A stretch of DNA of 64,000 nucleotides from DATHRK01 sp035465395. Its GTDB lineage: Bacteria > Gemmatimonadota > Gemmatimonadetes > Longimicrobiales > RSA9. The stretch lies in the NCBI GenBank assembly GCA_035465395.1, contig DATHRK010000051.1, positions 53,220 through 117,219 of the forward strand. Reading direction: 5' to 3'. This document shows, one piece after another, positions 55,840 to 64,000 of the stretch. The notes under the pieces were generated by a model, which made no database searches, was not told the origin of the DNA, and worked only from the letters and a program-made list of their open reading frames with translations. Position 1 is the stretch's first letter; the number at the start of each line of letters is the position of its first letter. Position numbers and translations under genes: made by a program.

Positions 55840-58737
55840 TTGATTCGCCTCACCCTCCTCGGTGCTGCCGCGCTGGTCGGGTCGGACGGGCCCGTGCACG
55901 GGCGCGCGGCGCAGCGCATGCGCCTCGCGTTCCTGGCGATCCTCGCCGCCGCTCGCGGTGCCCCGGTGAGCCGTGACCGCGTGGTGGGACTGATCTGGCC
56001 GGAGCACGGAGACGATCGCGCGCGCAGGCTGCTCTCGGAGGCGCTGTACGTCGTGCGCAAGGAGCTCGGTGAGTCGGTGATCGAGGCGAGCGGGGACGAC
56101 CTGCGCCTCGATCCCGCGGCGCTGCCGAGCGACCTGGAGGACTTCCGGGCCGCGATCGAGGACGGCCGTCCGGAGGCAGCCGTGGAGGCGTACGGCGGGC
56201 CCTTCCTGGACGGCTTCTTCATCGAGGGGGCGCCGCCGTTCGAATCGTGGGTCGACGGGGAACGCGCCGAGTTGGCCCGCGCCTACGGCGACGCGCTCCG
56301 GAGGCTGGCGCGCGGCGCCGACGAGCGCGGGGACGCGCGGGCGTCGGTCGCGTGGTGGCAGCGGCTCGCTGCGCACGACCGGTTCGACGCCAGCGTATCG
56401 ATCCGCCTCATGGAAGCGCTCGAGGCGGCCGGGAACCGGGCGGCTGCGATTCGCCACGCGCGGGTCCACGCCGCGTTGTTGCGCGAAGAGCTCGACGCCG
56501 AGCCCGACCCGGAGGTCGAGGCCCTGGCCCAGCGCCTGCGCGACGCCCCGCGCACCGTCGGGCTGCGGGGGGGATCGGCGGCGGGCGGAAGCGCGGAGGC
56601 CTCCGCGTCGCCCGACGAGCCTCCCCACGAGGCGTCCCCGCCCCTCGATGTCGCTCCGCGACCCGGCCGTCCCCTTCGGCGCGCCCCTCGCGCGGTGGGC
56701 GTCGCGGCCATCGTCGTGATTGCACTGCTTGCCCTGTGGTGGCGCGCTGGCGACCGCGATCAGCCGACGGCGGCCGCGGGGGAGGACGGCACGGCGCTCG
56801 TAGTGGCGCCGTTCGACGTTCAGTCGGGGGGCGATGCCGGCGACGTCGCGTTCCTGTCCCGGGGCATCGCGACGCTGCTCGCCACGGCGCTGGATGGAGC
56901 CGGTGGGCTGAGTCCGGTCGACTCGCGCCGGGTGCTGTCGCTCGCCGATCGCCGGCCCGCGTTGGCCGCCGCCCGGCTGGCGGAGAGGTTGGGCGCCACG
57001 GCGAGGGTCGAAGGCACCGCGGTCGTGTCCCGTGACCTCCTCCGCGTGGAAGCGCGCCTGGTGGATGCGGCGGCGGACAGCGACGCGCTCGCAACCGCCG
57101 AGGCGCCGCTGGATTCGCTCTTCGCGCTCGTCGACGATCTCGCGACGCAGCTTCTCGCGGCCCGCGGCGCCGATCCGCTGACGGGCGTGGCGGCGCGCAG
57201 CACGTCCTCGCTGGAGGCGTTCAAGTCGTTCCAGGCCGGGGCGGACGCGTTCCGCGGTACCCGCTACGAAGAGGCCGTCGTGGCGTTCCAGCGGGCCGTC
57301 GAGCTCGACCCCGAGTACGCGCTCGCGCACTACCGGCTGTCCGCGGCGGCGCAGTGGGCGTTCGATTTCCCACGCGCGCGCGTGGCCATTCGCGCGGCAC
57401 AGCGACACGTCACCCGGCTCCCCGAGCGCGAGCGCGCGCTGGTGGACGCGTGGGAGGCCTTCCTCGCGGGCGAGCCCGAGCGGGCGGAGCGGCAGTACGA
57501 GGCGCTCGTCGCGCAGCGCCCCGAGGACGCGGAAGCGTGGGCGGGGCTGGGGGAGGTGCTGGTCCACTACAACCCGTTGCGCGGGCGGCCCTCCGAGGAG
57601 GCTCTCGCGCCGTTCCGGCGTGCGGTGGCGCTCGACCCCGGCGTGGGGGAAGCCCGTTTCCATCTGCTGGAGTTCGCCGCGGCCGCGCGGGACAGCGCGG
57701 CGTTCGATACGCTGTTCGCGCCGGTGGACGCGGGGAGCGACCAGGCCCTCGTCTGGAGCGCCGTGCGGGCCTTCGGATGGGGGGACGAAGCGGAGAGGAC
57801 ACGCGTGGCCGCGGCACTGGGCGACGGCGATCCGATCGCGTACGGGGTCGCGCTGGGCAGGCTCGCGGCCAACCTGGGCGACCTGGATGCCGCGGCGCGG
57901 CTCGGCTCCTTGCCCGATCCGCCGCTGGACACGCCCGAGCTGCGGGCCGCGGGACAGATCCTGCGCGCCTCCGTGGAGGCTGCGCGCGGCCGGCCGCGGG
58001 CCGCGGCGGACCTCCTCGCGTCGGCGCGCGCCGCGGAGCCGGACTGGACGCGCGAGCTCGCCGCGCTCTTCGCGCTCATGCCCGGCGCACCCACCGACCC
58101 GGAGCGCCTCCGGGCGCTCTACGAGGACCTGCAGGCGTGGTCGCCCGAGGAACGCTCGCCCAACATCGGCTTCTTCCTCGGTGCCCACGCGGACGTGCAT
58201 CGGCAGCTGCGGAGTTACCTGCTGGGGCTCCTCGCCGTGCGACTGGGACGGGCCTCGGAGGCCGAGGCGCACGTGGCCGAGCTGGAGGGGCTAGGCCGTT
58301 CCGGCGAGAGTGCCGCCTTCGGCCTCGGCCTCGCGTCGAGCGTCCGCGCGCACGCAGCCGCGGCCCGGGGCGATCTTGCCGGCGCCGAGGCGCTTCTGCG
58401 GGACCTCGCGCCGAACGCGCCGACCGAGCGCATCATGATCTCGCCGTTCTTCGCGCGCGCCCCGGACCGCTGGCTGCGCGCGGCCGTCGCCCGCCGGACG
58501 GGCGACCCCGAGGCGGCTCTGCGCTGGCTCACGAGCCTGGCGGACGGCTACGACTTCCTCTACGCGGCCCCGGCCCATCTCGCCATGGCGGAGATCCTCG
58601 AGGAGGAGGGGAGATCCGACGAGGCGGCGGCGCACTACCGCCGCTTCCTGGAGCTGCACCGGGATGCGGAGCCGCCGCTGCGTTCGAATCTGAACGAAGC
58701 CCGCGGGCGTCTCGAGCGGGGAATCGACCGCCGTTAG
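55840..58737 (+). CDS. Membrane-bound BTAD-domain transcriptional regulator with TPRs
   Basis: 965 residues. N-terminal winged helix (SARP type, LTLLGAAALVGSDGPVHGRA ... LIWPEHGDDRARRLLSEALY) and bacterial transcriptional activation domain (about 95-245). Then comes one membrane helix at about 285-302 (VGVAAIVVIALLALWW), a FlgO/TolB-like region (LVVAPFDVQSGGDAGDVAFL), and many TPR-type helices to the C-terminus. The layout is CadC-like: DNA-binding domain inside, sensor domain outside. The start is a TTG at 55840 with GGGGA upstream; the histidine-kinase stop is 27 nt before, so they share an operon. Targets are unknown. Confidence 0.87.
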   Translation: MIRLTLLGAAALVGSDGPVHGRAAQRMRLAFLAILAAARGAPVSRDRVVGLIWPEHGDDRARRLLSEALYVVRKELGESVIEASGDDLRLDPAALPSDLEDFRAAIEDGRPEAAVEAYGGPFLDGFFIEGAPPFESWVDGERAELARAYGDALRRLARGADERGDARASVAWWQRLAAHDRFDASVSIRLMEALEAAGNRAAAIRHARVHAALLREELDAEPDPEVEALAQRLRDAPRTVGLRGGSAAGGSAEASASPDEPPHEASPPLDVAPRPGRPLRRAPRAVGVAAIVVIALLALWWRAGDRDQPTAAAGEDGTALVVAPFDVQSGGDAGDVAFLSRGIATLLATALDGAGGLSPVDSRRVLSLADRRPALAAARLAERLGATARVEGTAVVSRDLLRVEARLVDAAADSDALATAEAPLDSLFALVDDLATQLLAARGADPLTGVAARSTSSLEAFKSFQAGADAFRGTRYEEAVVAFQRAVELDPEYALAHYRLSAAAQWAFDFPRARVAIRAAQRHVTRLPERERALVDAWEAFLAGEPERAERQYEALVAQRPEDAEAWAGLGEVLVHYNPLRGRPSEEALAPFRRAVALDPGVGEARFHLLEFAAAARDSAAFDTLFAPVDAGSDQALVWSAVRAFGWGDEAERTRVAAALGDGDPIAYGVALGRLAANLGDLDAAARLGSLPDPPLDTPELRAAGQILRASVEAARGRPRAAADLLASARAAEPDWTRELAALFALMPGAPTDPERLRALYEDLQAWSPEERSPNIGFFLGAHADVHRQLRSYLLGLLAVRLGRASEAEAHVAELEGLGRSGESAAFGLGLASSVRAHAAAARGDLAGAEALLRDLAPNAPTERIMISPFFARAPDRWLRAAVARRTGDPEAALRWLTSLADGYDFLYAAPAHLAMAEILEEEGRSDEAAAHYRRFLELHRDAEPPLRSNLNEARGRLERGIDRR

Positions 58738-58955
58738 CCCTCGCAAACTGCAACGGCCCCCGCCATCCGCCCGGCTCCAAGGGTAACGACATCGGGCCGA
58801 TGGGGAGATGTTGAAAACCATCCCATATGTAGTTTCGCCAGGCTTTTAGAGGCGACCGGAGTCGGGTCTCGCATTCTGCGGCACACCTCTCGCCCCATGA
58901 CCGCCCAACGAGTGGAGCGACTCACACCCCACCGCTTCACCGTGGGAGAAACGAC

Positions 58956-59450
58956 ATGCGACGCAGCGCAGCCATCGAATGGCTCAGATACGGCACGATC
59001 ACGGGACTCGTGTTCGCCGCCGGTGCGGGCGTCTCGGCCGTGCACTTCGGCGCCCCGAGCCCCCAGGTCGGGCTGGTGGCCGCTTCGGGATTCGCGTTCG
59101 GCGCCACGATAGAATGGATCAGCCTGAAGTTCCGGACGCCGGCGATGGCGTTCGCGGTGATCCTCATGATCGCCTTCGTCGGGACGCTCCAGCCGTACAC
59201 GCCGGCGAGCGAGGAGGTGGGGATCACGCAGGATTTCAGGGCGCTCAATGCCGCCCTGAAGGACCCGGGCACGGCGGGGGAGGGCGTCCTGTCCGGGACC
59301 TCGGTGAACCGCAACGTGGAATCGGCTGCTGCCAACGCGGCACGCCGGGCGGGGCACCGGGAGCACCAGGAAGCCGAACGCGCTCCGGCGCCGGTCGGCT
59401 CGTACGCGAGGAAGGGCGTTCGCCGGACGGGAGGGGCCGGCTCGCCCTGA
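58956..59450 (+). CDS. Hypothetical small membrane protein
   Basis: 164 residues, family not recognised. Three hydrophobic segments at about 13-33, 37-55 and 63-83 suggest an inner-membrane protein with a soluble, hydrophilic C-terminus rich in Ala/Arg (AAANAARRAGHREHQEAERA). It lies 218 nt after the BTAD regulator on the same strand. The spacer contains an A+T-rich island (58810-58850), so it probably has its own promoter. Good G/C third-position bias and a Shine-Dalgarno-like GGGAG at 58944 support it as real. Confidence 0.65.
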   Translation: MRRSAAIEWLRYGTITGLVFAAGAGVSAVHFGAPSPQVGLVAASGFAFGATIEWISLKFRTPAMAFAVILMIAFVGTLQPYTPASEEVGITQDFRALNAALKDPGTAGEGVLSGTSVNRNVESAAANAARRAGHREHQEAERAPAPVGSYARKGVRRTGGAGSP

Positions 59451-59453
59451 CAC

Positions 59454-59487
59454 GGTGAGCGGGGCGTTGGGAGGCGTCCCGCTCACC
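59454..59487. terminator. Inverted repeat between convergent genes
   Basis: GGTGAGCGGG / CCCGCTCACC, 10-bp arms with a 14-nt loop, lies between the 164-residue membrane protein (plus) and the P-type ATPase (minus). No T-run is present. Confidence 0.4.
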
Positions 59488-59569
59488 ACGGCGGTCCCGC
59501 GACTGTGGCGATAGCGGGGCCCTGCCGTTTCCCCTCGTGCCGTTGCCGGCGGGGTATTCTGAGCCGGTC

Positions 59570-61489
59570 TTAGGGGCGCGCGGCGAGCAGCCGCAGCCCG
59601 TTCAAGGACACCAGCACCGTGCTGCCCTCGTGGCCGACGACGGCCAGCGGTAGCGGCAGGCCGACGGTCAGGATGAAGCCGATCATCACGGCGATGATGC
59701 CGACGGCGAAGGACAGGTTGGCGATTAGGACCCGCCGGGTGCGTCGCCCGAGCTCGAGCGCGAAGGGCAGCCGTGTCAGGTCGTCCCCCATCAGGACGAC
59801 GTCGGCCGTCTCCAGCGCCACATCGGTCCCGGCGCCGCCCATCGCGACGCCCACGGTCGCCGCCGCCAGCGCGGGTGCGTCGTTCACGCCGTCCCCGACG
59901 TAGACTACCGACCCGAAGCGCTCACGCAGCTCTCTCACCAGCTCCACCTTCCTCTCCGGGAGAACCTCGGCGTGGCTGTCCGAGAGCCCGATGCTGCCGG
60001 CGACGGCCCGCGCCACCGCCCGGTTGTCGCCGGTGATCATCGCGATGTGCTCGATGCCCAAGCGCCGCAGCTCTTTGACCACGCCGGCCGACGCCGGCCG
60101 TACCTCGTCGGCGAACGCCATCACGCCCAGCACGCCCGGCGGGCCGGCGCCGTCGCCCTCCGCCACGAAGACGGCCGTGCGCCCGCGCTCCCGCAGCGCG
60201 CCCGCGAGCGCCTCCGCGCTATGCCAATCCGAAGATTGGCCCCCGCCCTCGGGCGTTCCGTTCGCGCTGTCTACGGCAAACAACCGGGCGTTGCCGATCA
60301 AAACCCGGCGGCCACCGACCGTCGCGACGACGCCGCGCCCCGGCCGCGCTTCGAAGCGCTCGACCGGCGGCGGCTCCAGGCCCGCGTCAGCAGCGGCGCG
60401 CAGGGTCGCCTCCCCGAGGTGGTGCTCGCTATGCGTCTGCGCGCCGGCGGCGAGGAGGAGGAGGGTCCGCTCGTCCAGCCCATGCGCGACGGGCACGATG
60501 TCGGTCAGACGTGAGCGCCCGACGGTCAGCGTGCCGGTCTTGTCGAACGCGACGGCGCGAGCGGTGCCGATGGCCTCGACGTAGACGCCGCCCTTGAACA
60601 GGACTCCCGAGCGCGCGGCGGCGGCGATCGCGCTGAGCACGGCCGCGGGCGTCGAGATCACGAGCGCGCAGGGGCTCGCGGCCACCATGAGGGTCATCGC
60701 CCGGTAGAACGTCGGCCGGAATTCGGTCCCGAACAGCAGCGTCGGCACGACCACGGCGAGGACCGTGAAGGCGATCACGCCCAGCGCGTACGGCTCCTCG
60801 TAGCGGTCGATGATGCGCTGGGTCCCGGCCTTCTGGCCCTGCGCCTCCTCCACCATGCGGATCAGGCGCGCGATGGCGCTCTCGTCCGCCAGACGGGTGA
60901 CGCGGACCTCCAGCGCCCCGCTGCCGTTGATGGTGCCGCCGTAGACGGCGTCGCCCGGCGTCTTGTCGACCGGCACCGACTCGCCCGTCAGGGACGCCTC
61001 GTCGACCTCGCCCGAGCCCGCCACGACCTCTCCATCCAACGGCAGGCGGTCTCCGGGCGTGACCAGAAACACGTCGCCGACCACCGCCTCCTCCACCGGC
61101 GTGTCGACCCAGTCCGGGCCGCGGCGGATGCGCGCGGTCTCCGGCCTCAGCTCCATCAGCGCCTCGATGGCCCGGCGGGAGCGGCCGATGGCGATCGTCT
61201 GGAGGACGTTCGAGAGCGAGAAGAGGAACAGCAGCATCGCGCCCTCGAAGGGGGCGGCGATGAACGCCGCGCCGAGGGCGGCGAGGATCATCAGCAGGTC
61301 GATGTCGACGTGTCCGTGACGCAGCGCCCTGGCGGCGCCGAGCGTGCCTGCCCACCCGCCCGCGATGTAGGCGACGACATACGCGGCGGCGCTGACGAAG
61401 TCGGCTCCCGCCCGCTCCGCCACCAACCCCGTGATCATGCCGGCGAACGTGAGGACGACCGAGGTCGCTTCCAGTCGTATGCGCGTCAC
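59570..61489 (-). CDS. P1B-4-type heavy-metal ATPase (Co/Fe-type exporter)
   Basis: 639 residues. It is a P1B ATPase with six membrane helices: actuator TGES (SLTGESVPVDK), phosphorylated D316 in DKTGTLTVG, and hinge TGDNRAVARAVAG ... VGDGVNDAPAL. The metal motif in TM4 is S272-P273-C274 rather than CPC, and the last helix has H620-E-G-S-T. SPC plus HEG(S/G)T defines subgroup P1B-4 (CoaT/CtpD/PfeT), exporting Co2+ or Fe2+. No N-terminal HMA or His-rich domain is present, also typical of P1B-4. GTG 61489 is the chosen start (GGAG just upstream). It is divergent from the Cys/His-rich secreted protein. Confidence 0.9.
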   Translation of the reverse strand: MTRIRLEATSVVLTFAGMITGLVAERAGADFVSAAAYVVAYIAGGWAGTLGAARALRHGHVDIDLLMILAALGAAFIAAPFEGAMLLFLFSLSNVLQTIAIGRSRRAIEALMELRPETARIRRGPDWVDTPVEEAVVGDVFLVTPGDRLPLDGEVVAGSGEVDEASLTGESVPVDKTPGDAVYGGTINGSGALEVRVTRLADESAIARLIRMVEEAQGQKAGTQRIIDRYEEPYALGVIAFTVLAVVVPTLLFGTEFRPTFYRAMTLMVAASPCALVISTPAAVLSAIAAAARSGVLFKGGVYVEAIGTARAVAFDKTGTLTVGRSRLTDIVPVAHGLDERTLLLLAAGAQTHSEHHLGEATLRAAADAGLEPPPVERFEARPGRGVVATVGGRRVLIGNARLFAVDSANGTPEGGGQSSDWHSAEALAGALRERGRTAVFVAEGDGAGPPGVLGVMAFADEVRPASAGVVKELRRLGIEHIAMITGDNRAVARAVAGSIGLSDSHAEVLPERKVELVRELRERFGSVVYVGDGVNDAPALAAATVGVAMGGAGTDVALETADVVLMGDDLTRLPFALELGRRTRRVLIANLSFAVGIIAVMIGFILTVGLPLPLAVVGHEGSTVLVSLNGLRLLAARP

Positions 61490-61664
61490 TGGCTCCGTTT
61501 CGTCGACGTCGACAAGGACCGGCCATCGAGGGCCTCGCCCAACATAGCCGGGACGCCAAGGGTGTGTCGCGTGGCCCTCGTGGTCGCGTCTGTTGCATGG
61601 ACGCTTCCTCGCCGCCACCATCAGGATCCGGCGCCCCCGAGCACCAGCGGAAGACGAAGAGCAC

Positions 61665-62114
61665 GTGTCATCGCCCTCGGCAACAGCGCTCCACGTACTG
61701 ACCCTCGCGGCCCTGCTGGCGGCCACAACGGGGGCGCCCCGACGGCCACACGTGGGGATGGCGCACGAGGCTCCCGTGGCGAACGCCGTCGACCCCGGTC
61801 AGGATGCCGGCGCCGGGCGGGCTACCGGGGGTCACGCAGGGGTCCACGCCTCCCGTTCCGATTCCGACGCCCCGCGAGTCGCCCCGGACTCGGACCGACC
61901 CTCGCACGGCGACGGCCACGAGTCGGGCGCACCGTGCGACTGCGTGGGAGCGTGCCACGGCAGCGCCGCCGTGCCCCTTCCCGGGGTACGGAGCGCGGCG
62001 CTTCGCGGTGCCCTTCCGGCCGCTCTCGAACCGGCCGTTGTGACCGCGGACGTCACGCCTCGACGCCCGACACCCTTCCTCCTGCCCTTCTCGAACGCCC
62101 CTCCGGTCCTCTGA
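61665..62114 (+). CDS. Small secreted Cys/His-rich protein, candidate metal binder
   Basis: 149 residues from the GTG at 61665, with a signal-like N-terminus (ALHVLTLAALLAATTGAP). The mature part has His in HVGMAHE, a Ser/Asp/His-rich middle (SDRPSHGDGHESG) and a compact CDCVGACHG motif, suitable for binding a soft metal. I know no exact family; it resembles small DUF2946-like envelope proteins of metal-resistance loci. It is divergent from the P1B-4 ATPase (176 nt) and upstream of the His-rich barrel protein, so a joint metal-responsive region is plausible. The start is not certain. Confidence 0.55.
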   Translation: MSSPSATALHVLTLAALLAATTGAPRRPHVGMAHEAPVANAVDPGQDAGAGRATGGHAGVHASRSDSDAPRVAPDSDRPSHGDGHESGAPCDCVGACHGSAAVPLPGVRSAALRGALPAALEPAVVTADVTPRRPTPFLLPFSNAPPVL

Positions 62115-62212
62115 CCCTCTGCCGAGCGGCACGGCACCGATGTCCGACGATGACCTCCCCCCGCCCGATGGGCGTGGCGGACCGTTTCGCATCGATCCAC
62201 CGAAAGAGGACC

Positions 62213-63175
62213 ATGTTGACACCTACACATGCGGGCCTGCGGGCTCGATTGCCCCGTTTCTTCCGGGCTCGATTCACGGCCCGCCTCACCACGGCCATCG
62301 TGGCGCTGGTCGCGCTCGGCGCCACGGGACCTGCTTCCGCACAGGACCACGACCACGACGACGGGGACCACGGCCACCACGGCGGCCTGCACTTCACGCA
62401 CCCGCTGATCGCCGAATCGGTGTCACCCGACACGAAGGTCCGGCTCGACCACGACTACTTCGAGTTCCCCGACGGCGACACCGAGCACGCGGGCACGCTG
62501 GAGGCCGAGTACGCGTTCACGCGCGGCTTCAGCATCGAACTCGGCCTGCCGTACAGCTACACGGCCTCCGCCCTCGGCAACCTCGAGGCGGTGCTGAAGT
62601 TCGCGAACTACGCGCACGAGGACGCCGGGCTGCTCCTGGGCTACGGGATCGAGTTCGGCTTCCCCACGAACGGGAACCCTGAGGAGGCACACGAGGAGGA
62701 ACTGACGCGCGCACCGCGGAGCGTCGCGGGTCACCAGCTTTCCCCGGGCCGCCCGAGCTTCGCGTTCACCGGGGGCGGATCCGGCGTGGGAGGCACCCTG
62801 GGCACGACCGAATACGAGATCGCGCCGTTCCTGAACGTCGGCTTCATGCGGAACGGCTTGGAGCTCGTGGGCTGGGCCTTCTTCGAGATCCCCTTCAACC
62901 AGGAGGAACCCGAGGAGGTCGCAACCGAGCTCGCCTACAACGTGTCGACGCTCTACCCCACCGGGGGACGCGTCCAGGCCCTGCTGGAGCTGGACGGCTC
63001 GAGCGGCATCAGCGGGGAGGCGGTGGACGAGGACGTCGTCCAGGTCTCGCCGGGCCTGCGCTTCCGGCCCCTCCCCGACCGGCCGCTGGTCGTCGGCACC
63101 GCGGCCAGCTTCCCCATCTCCGGGGACCAGGAGATCGACCTGCGCTGGAGGGCTTCGGTCTTCTGGCATTTCTAG
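62213..63175 (+). CDS. His-rich outer-membrane-type protein of a metal-efflux locus
   Basis: 320 residues. A long basic n-region and signal peptide end in ATGPASAQ, and directly after the cleavage site is a metal-binding-like DHDHDDGDHGHHGG tract. The rest is strand-rich with alternating aromatics (GFSIELGLPYSYTASALGN; GMR..LELVGWAFFEIPF-like segments) and ends in SVFWHF, a terminal Phe as in outer-membrane barrels. Family not named; it resembles the 'transporter' porin-like proteins beside RND or P-type metal exporters. ATG 62213 is preceded by AAAGAGGA. An upstream in-frame ATG at 62150 is possible. Confidence 0.75.
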   Translation: MLTPTHAGLRARLPRFFRARFTARLTTAIVALVALGATGPASAQDHDHDDGDHGHHGGLHFTHPLIAESVSPDTKVRLDHDYFEFPDGDTEHAGTLEAEYAFTRGFSIELGLPYSYTASALGNLEAVLKFANYAHEDAGLLLGYGIEFGFPTNGNPEEAHEEELTRAPRSVAGHQLSPGRPSFAFTGGGSGVGGTLGTTEYEIAPFLNVGFMRNGLELVGWAFFEIPFNQEEPEEVATELAYNVSTLYPTGGRVQALLELDGSSGISGEAVDEDVVQVSPGLRFRPLPDRPLVVGTAASFPISGDQEIDLRWRASVFWHF

Positions 63176-63497
63176 GGCGCGGGGCGGGGCGTTGACACCG
63201 GACGGGCGTCATGTCGGCGAGGAACGCCTGCGCGCCGGCTGCGACCTCGAGGATGGCGACGCCCCTCGCGGCCGCACGAAGGCCCCGCGAGCAACGCCCC
63301 CGGGGCCTTCCATGGTCGCGCTGGGACCTCGTTCGATTCCCGGTTGTTTCGGCTGATCCCGCCTTCTTCAAGCGGTTACTCGCGGTTCGCCCGGGAAGGA
63401 GGCGCCTCCACCTCGATCGAAGCAAGGGATTGCCCCTCCCACCACGGCTCTATCGGCCACTGAGCGTGTCCCGCTCCGAGACCACGGCCGCCCGGAC
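63176..63497. other. Intergenic, no gene seen
   Basis: 322 bp between the His-rich protein (plus) and the ECF sigma gene (minus). Both neighbours end here, so it should carry terminators. I see only short G/C inverted repeats (for example CTCGCGG / CCGCGAG near 63265-63300) and no frame with protein-like content. A GTTCGATTCC near 63331 recalls a tRNA T-arm but the flanks do not pair. Confidence 0.55.
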
Positions 63498-64000
63498 TCA
63501 ACCGAGGTACTCGCGGACCTCGCGATAGAGCCAGGCGCGGGCGGTGGTCCAGTCACGCTTGACCGTCACAGCCGAGATGCCCAGCACCTGCGCCGTTTCC
63601 TCGATCGTCAGGCCACCGAAATACCGGAGCTCCACGACCCGGCTCTGCCGACCGTCGATGTCCTCCAGCCGCTTCAGCGCGTCGTCGAGCGCCACGAGCT
63701 CCTCTGGACGAGGTTCGGGCGTGACCATCTCCTCGTCGAGGCGGATCACAGGCGCGTCACCACCCCGCTTGGCCCGACTGCGGGCCTTGGCGTGGTTCAC
63801 GAGGATTTGCCGCATGGCTCGCGCGGCCACGGCGAAGAAGTGCATGCGGCTTTGCAACTGCATGCGCGGAGGGTGCCTCACCAGCTTCATGTAGGCCTCG
63901 TTCACCAGCGCCGTCGTGTCTAGCGTGTGGCCACTCCGCTCCCCGTACAGCTGCCCGTGGGCCACACGCCGCAACTCCTCATAGACGAGCGGGAAGAGGC
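63498..64000 (-). CDS. ECF-type RNA polymerase sigma factor (TIGR02999-like), 5' end cut off
   Basis: About 166 residues are visible; the start lies beyond the right edge, where the frame continues (LFPLVYEELRRVAHG). Region 2 shows HTLDTTALVNEAYMKL and FFAVAARAMRQILVNHAKAR; region 4 shows VVELRYFGGLTIEETAQVLG and ISAVTVKRDWTTARAWL. This is the ECF subgroup (PF07638/TIGR02999) common in Acidobacteria, Planctomycetes and Gemmatimonadota, usually followed by a serine/threonine kinase gene. None follows here within 322 nt. Confidence 0.92.
   Translation of the reverse strand, partial: LFPLVYEELRRVAHGQLYGERSGHTLDTTALVNEAYMKLVRHPPRMQLQSRMHFFAVAARAMRQILVNHAKARSRAKRGGDAPVIRLDEEMVTPEPRPEELVALDDALKRLEDIDGRQSRVVELRYFGGLTIEETAQVLGISAVTVKRDWTTARAWLYREVREYLG

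Noticed and set aside
55177..58272. Minus-strand open frame of about 1030 codons over the kinase and BTAD genes
   Set aside because: It spans two well-supported genes on the other strand and is Arg/Gly-rich without domains; a composition shadow.
58811..58831. TTGAAA ... TATGTA as a sigma-70 promoter before the small membrane protein
   Set aside because: The spacing between the two hexamers is only 9 nt. The stretch is A+T-rich and may hold a promoter, but not this one.
63325..63360. Possible tRNA 3' part (GTTCGATTCC)
   Set aside because: The flanking 5-base stems do not pair and no acceptor or anticodon arm can be drawn on either strand.
1..64000. CRISPR arrays, insertion sequences, prophage or integrase genes
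   Set aside because: No regularly spaced short repeats, transposase, integrase or phage structural genes were seen; the only tandem repeat is the protein repeat in the M56 gene.

Overview
The window is a contiguous piece of a very G+C-rich bacterial chromosome, with dense coding on both strands and no rRNA, tRNA, insertion sequence, prophage or CRISPR array that I could find. The gene families point to Gemmatimonadota, or less likely a neighbouring Acidobacteria-like lineage. These include an ADOP-type duplicated MacB/FtsX permease, a CBM9/DUF5916 outer-membrane protein, a DUF5117/DUF4953-type zinc metalloprotease lipoprotein, paired secreted M16 proteases, a BlaI/M56 pair with SDHY repeats, a BTAD-TPR membrane regulator, a TIGR02999-type ECF sigma factor and a bacterial deoxyhypusine-synthase homologue. 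Lipobox signal peptides and outer-membrane proteins show a diderm envelope. The phylum call is an inference from family composition.

Layout. 0-14 kb: the C-terminus of a succinate-semialdehyde-type aldehyde dehydrogenase, a cyclase-family lipoprotein, cyclophilin, a TonB C-terminal protein, a large zinc metalloprotease, ferritin, an NTF2-like protein, a membrane-anchored degenerate DEAD-box/cold-shock fusion, a phospholipase D/cardiolipin-synthase-like enzyme, a DUF5916 outer-membrane protein, a glycerophosphodiesterase and an SGNH hydrolase. 14-28 kb: EttA, a chemoreceptor, an unknown lipoprotein, dodecin, a TlpA-CcdA-unknown operon coupled by GTGA overlaps, MscS, a BlaI-M56 signalling operon with a double palindromic operator, and an OmpA-family protein. 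28-42.6 kb: an SLC12-like permease, DUF983, an ADOP permease, a D-aminoacylase-like amidohydrolase, a propeller-M23 lipoprotein, ArfB, arginine decarboxylase SpeA and two coupled M16 proteases. 42.6-53 kb: a heme-c/Vgb-propeller fusion, an alpha/beta hydrolase, an ABC exporter overlapping a deoxyhypusine-synthase homologue, an EamA transporter coupled to a SpoU methyltransferase, and an unknown protein coupled to a HAD hydrolase. 53-64 kb: a multi-GAF/PAS histidine kinase followed by a membrane-bound BTAD regulator, a small membrane protein, a P1B-4-type metal ATPase divergent from a Cys/His-rich secreted protein and a His-rich outer-membrane-type protein, and an ECF sigma factor running off the right edge.

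How the genes work together. Most of the window is housekeeping or cell-envelope biology. The likely functional modules are: thiol redox (TlpA-CcdA); antibiotic- or stress-type proteolytic signalling (BlaI-M56, with operators visible); polyamine supply (SpeA plus the deoxyhypusine/homospermidine-synthase-like enzyme, 8 kb apart); metal export (P1B-4 ATPase plus secreted metal-binding proteins); and a kinase-regulator signalling pair at 53-59 kb. The least conventional items are the membrane pseudo-helicase/cold-shock fusion, the kinase-BTAD pair, the propeller-M23 lipoprotein, and a well-formed coding frame at 22.9-23.2 kb that has no start codon.
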